A DNA stretch of 64,000 bases from an uncultured Pelagibacteraceae bacterium (GTDB lineage Bacteria; Pseudomonadota; Alphaproteobacteria; Pelagibacterales; Pelagibacteraceae). Position 1 is the first letter of the stretch. The number at the start of each line of letters is the position of its first letter. Positions 63,523-64,000 of this stretch are shown here, one piece after another. The notes beneath the pieces were generated by a model that ran no database searches, was not told where the DNA came from, and saw nothing but the letters and a program-made list of their open reading frames with translations. The position numbers and the translations under genes are program-made. The stretch spans positions 1 to 64,000 of the forward strand of contig CACGWC010000006.1 of NCBI GenBank assembly GCA_902576785.1, read 5' to 3'.

Positions 63523-64000
63523 ATGATTCAGATAATTACAAAACCATTTAGGTGGTTTTTCAAGCTTGAGGCCGCAAGTGGTCTTGTTTTACTTTTTGCA
63601 GCGATAATAGCTTTAATTGTAAGTAACTCTAATTTGTCTGAATTATATTTTTCTACATTAAATAAATATTTATTTTTAGGAATAAATAATTTTGGTTTAA
63701 AATTGTCAGTTTTACATTGGATAAATGATGCTTTAATGGCAATATTTTTTTTCTTTGTTACGTTGGAAATAAAAAGAGAATTCTTACAAGGAGAGCTGTC
63801 AAATATAAAACAAGCACTTCTTCCGATTATTGCTGCAGTTGGAGGAATGTTAGTGCCTGCATTATTTTATGTTTTTATTAATTTTGGAGATAGTGAAACA
63901 ATAAATGGTTGGGCTATTCCATCTGCAACTGATATTGCATTTTCTTTAGGTGTACTTTCTCTATTAGGAAAAAGAGTTCCATTATCTTTAAAAGTTTTTT
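63523..64000 (+). CDS. nhaA: Na+/H+ antiporter NhaA, N-terminal part (3' end outside window)
   Basis: The frame opens at ATG 63523 and runs off the window after 159 codons. The translation shows [40 protein letters not shown] and [20 protein letters not shown], all NhaA signatures including the ATD region with the transport aspartates' vicinity. NhaA exports sodium in exchange for protons, important in sea water. It starts 2 nt after the zinc-ribbon gene. Confidence 0.95.
   Translation, partial: MIQIITKPFRWFFKLEAASGLVLLFAAIIALIVSNSNLSELYFSTLNKYLFLGINNFGLKLSVLHWINDALMAIFFFFVTLEIKREFLQGELSNIKQALLPIIAAVGGMLVPALFYVFINFGDSETINGWAIPSATDIAFSLGVLSLLGKRVPLSLKVF

Noticed and set aside
1-64000. CRISPR arrays, prophage, insertion sequences, rRNA genes
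   Set aside because: No regularly spaced repeats, transposase or phage structural genes, and no rRNA sequences were seen in the window.

Overview
The window reads as about 64 kb of a streamlined, very AT-rich alphaproteobacterial chromosome, most likely SAR11 (Pelagibacterales). The reasons are low G+C, short genes, almost no intergenic DNA, many 1-44 nt gene overlaps, and alphaproteobacterial gene order: sox operon, gatCAB, acpS-lepB-rnc-recO, ribD-E-B-H-nusB-thiL, bamE-Cbp3-rpmF-plsX-ihfA-merR. This is inference from gene content; no database was searched. Both ends cut a gene: rplQ at the left (5' end missing) and nhaA at the right (3' end missing).

Layout. 0-6 kb: rplQ, rluC, lipB, mgtE, panC, galU-ugd. 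6-12.6 kb, minus strand: ruvX-pyrB-pyrX-plsY-topA-ridA. 12.6-18.7 kb, plus: gatC-gatA-gatB, a methyltransferase, trhO, a MATE pump. 18.7-23.7 kb, minus: heterotetrameric sarcosine oxidase soxB-D-A-G, followed by tRNA-Ser. 23.9-26.1 kb: a lytic transglycosylase. 26.1-33.5 kb, plus: dapA-smpB-folK-rel-pyrE-pdxJ-acpS-lepB-rnc-recO. 33.4-34.4 kb: hemB. 34.5-41.8 kb, plus: a 2OG oxygenase, rpiB-glyA-nrdR-ribD-ribE-ribBX-ribH-nusB-thiL. 41.9-44 kb: a proton-pumping pyrophosphatase. 44-48.3 kb: bamE against Cbp3-like-rpmF-plsX-ihfA-merR-rpmG, chorismate mutase, ctaA. 48.3-51.6 kb, minus: metY, a hydrolase, a methyltransferase-like gene. 51.7-56.9 kb, plus: rplM-rpsI, argC, a small lipoprotein, hom, two transporters. 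56.9-60.6 kb is the only loose region: a 531-nt gene-free stretch, a short O6-alkylguanine-DNA alkyltransferase gene, a G+C-rich structured RNA candidate, a 59-codon membrane-protein ORF, a tyrosine recombinase, a glycosyltransferase, a GIY-YIG protein and tRNA-Glu. 60.6-64 kb: glpX, an SbmA/BacA-like transporter, an NDUFS4-like protein, tRNA-Pro, a zinc-ribbon membrane protein, nhaA.

How it works together. The genes fit a marine oligotroph that demethylates sarcosine to glycine and one-carbon units (sox, glyA), makes pyrimidines, riboflavin and amino-acid precursors, and conserves energy with a K+-independent-type H+-pyrophosphatase. panC and pdxJ show at least partial capacity for pantothenate and vitamin B6.

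The most notable observations are: (1) an unclassified structured RNA candidate whose terminator-like end abuts the ogt start codon; (2) three conserved proteins with altered active or metal sites: a dihydroorotase-like protein without its metal histidines beside pyrB, a RibB fused to a cysteine-free cyclohydrolase II domain, and an NrdR with C-x-C zinc knuckles; (3) extreme compaction: five convergent gene pairs whose stop codons abut exactly, head-to-head overlapping start codons, and coding starts 2-4 nt after mature tRNA ends; (4) absence of era, fabH and DUF177 from their usual places. I did not find a clear multi-gene novel defence or mobile system.
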